Source: Megasphaera lornae (GTDB taxonomy: Bacteria > Bacillota > Negativicutes > Veillonellales > Megasphaeraceae). Taken from it: 64,000 nt of DNA. The position numbers and the translations under genes were made by a program. Location of the stretch: positions 1-64,000 of the forward strand of contig NZ_AFIJ01000038.1 in the NCBI RefSeq assembly GCF_000214495.1, written 5' to 3'. The notes under the pieces were generated by a model, which worked only from the letters and a program-made list of their open reading frames with translations, searched no databases and was not told where the DNA came from. Each line of letters starts with the position of its first letter. Positions within the stretch are counted from its first letter, which is position 1. This document shows, piece by piece, positions 63,222 through 64,000 of this stretch.

Positions 63222-64000
63222 ATGAACCCACCCAATTCTATTCCTTTTTCTATTTCCGAAGCCGTACGTCAAATGCTTCCCTATATCATGGAAATGAGAG
63301 AATATTTCCATGCCCATCCCGAACCGGGCGGCCGGGAATTCGACACTTGTAAAACCGTCTTTCAAGAACTCTCTCTCATGGGTGTACAGGAAGTAAAAAT
63401 CATTGCCGGAACCGGTGTAACAGGCCTCATTCACGGAGCACTTCCCGGACCGCTTCTCTTGTTACGCGCCGCAATAGATGCGCAGCGGATTAAAGAAACC
63501 CACCCTTGTGCCTATGCGTCTTTAACAGAAGGCTTGATGCACGCCGCCGGTCATGACGGAGAAACTGCCGTGCTGCTGGGTATTGCCAAAATTCTTTGTA
63601 AACATCGACAAACAGTACAGGGAACCGTTCGTTTGGTCTTTGAACCGGCAGTGTCCGCAACCGGCAAAGCAGCGGAAATGATCGACGCCGGCATCCTGCA
63701 TGCCCCCCGTCCGGACATGGCGCTTACCTGCCATTGGAACGGCAATCTGCCGTTGGAAACCGTAGCCTTTCGGGCGGGACACATCTCCCCCTGCGGAGAT
63801 GAAATTACGCTGACAGTGAAGCGGGAGCCTACGGCGCTCGCCCCTTCCTTAAATCCCTTATGGGTCGGTACGCGACTCGTATGTAAAATTTACGATACCT
63901 TAGCCGCGCACCGACAACTACCTGCCGATACCCTTATCTTCAACCAAGTTGACGGCGGCACCTCCCCCGCCATACTGCCGGAATCCGTAACGTGGAAAGG
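63222..64000 (+). CDS. M20D-family amidohydrolase-like protein, partial, metal ligands missing
   Basis: 259 residues, cut by the window end. The frame from ATG 63222 (ribosome binding site AAAGGAGGG) follows the M20D layout: MREYFHAHPEPGGREFDT, LLLRAAIDAQRI, GLMHAAGHDGETA, RLVFEPAVSA. In active family members the second reads RADMDALP, the third MHACGHDGHT with a metal-binding Cys, and the fourth FQPAEE. Here the Cys is Ala109, the His after GHDG is Glu114, and both Glu are Val144-Ser145. So it resembles an aminoacylase/hippurate hydrolase that has lost its dinuclear metal site. Function unknown. Confidence 0.88.
   Translation, partial: MNPPNSIPFSISEAVRQMLPYIMEMREYFHAHPEPGGREFDTCKTVFQELSLMGVQEVKIIAGTGVTGLIHGALPGPLLLLRAAIDAQRIKETHPCAYASLTEGLMHAAGHDGETAVLLGIAKILCKHRQTVQGTVRLVFEPAVSATGKAAEMIDAGILHAPRPDMALTCHWNGNLPLETVAFRAGHISPCGDEITLTVKREPTALAPSLNPLWVGTRLVCKIYDTLAAHRQLPADTLIFNQVDGGTSPAILPESVTWK

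Noticed and set aside
1..64000. CRISPR arrays, tRNA or rRNA genes
   Set aside because: No regularly spaced repeats and no tRNA-like TTCRA arm with acceptor pairing was noticed; a tRNAscan run was not possible.

Overview
The window looks like a chromosome segment of a diderm, low-to-mid GC Firmicute of the class Negativicutes (Veillonella/Dialister/Megasphaera-like; genus not resolved). Pointers are Firmicutes gene order around tmk-holB-ricT-rsmI-metG-tatD and glmU-prs-pth, strong AGGAGG ribosome binding sites with several TTG starts, a CIRCE element, and YadA-type outer-membrane adhesins, which need an outer membrane. No rRNA, tRNA or CRISPR array was recognised.

Layout. 0.1-3.4 kb: GIY-YIG protein, cyclophilin, a MarR regulator and the hybrid-cluster protein hcp, with a perfect palindrome between the last two. 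3.5-7.5 kb: two related YadA-head surface proteins and an NlpC/P60 cell-wall hydrolase behind a promoter with a built-in inverted repeat. 7.7-11 kb: a three-gene unit of a 22-residue-repeat protein, a MoxR-type AAA+ ATPase and a VWA/DUF2201 protein. 11-12.5 kb: NhaC antiporter. 12.6-21.1 kb: a minus-strand housekeeping run (Orn/Lys/Arg decarboxylase, tmk, holB, ricT, trmN6-like, rsmI, metG, tatD). 21.5-24.7 kb: pyridoxamine kinase, GtrA protein, MarR regulator, SfsA fused to a DUF123 domain.

24.7-28.7 kb is the accessory region. Just outside a mobile element lies a gene-less stretch with a perfect CIRCE operator, a TTGACA-N17-TATGCT promoter and, about 400 nt downstream, a strong terminator. 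This fits an HrcA-controlled structured RNA with a C-rich, anti-Shine-Dalgarno-like tail. The neighbouring 3.2 kb element is a truncated block of phage head genes caught between two partial copies of one insertion sequence and bounded by a 13-bp direct repeat, immediately downstream of gyrA.

28.7-46 kb: gyrA (with Tyr at the second quinolone-resistance position), glpQ-like diesterase, AGCS symporter, DUF454 protein, PepD, OPT transporter, a flavodoxin-ferredoxin fusion, PAP2 phosphatase, an orphan solute-binding lipoprotein, queC, pyruvate kinase and an EF-G paralogue. 46.2-50.1 kb: a type III restriction-modification system whose mod gene has an AT-rich recognition-domain segment. 50.4-64 kb: M18 aminopeptidase, lipid kinase, a GntP permease frameshifted in a T7 run, radical SAM protein, AEC transporter, an MBL-fold protein lacking the motif aspartate, pth, prs, glmU, a 3D-domain protein, a ClC exchanger and the start of an M20-family protein lacking its metal ligands.
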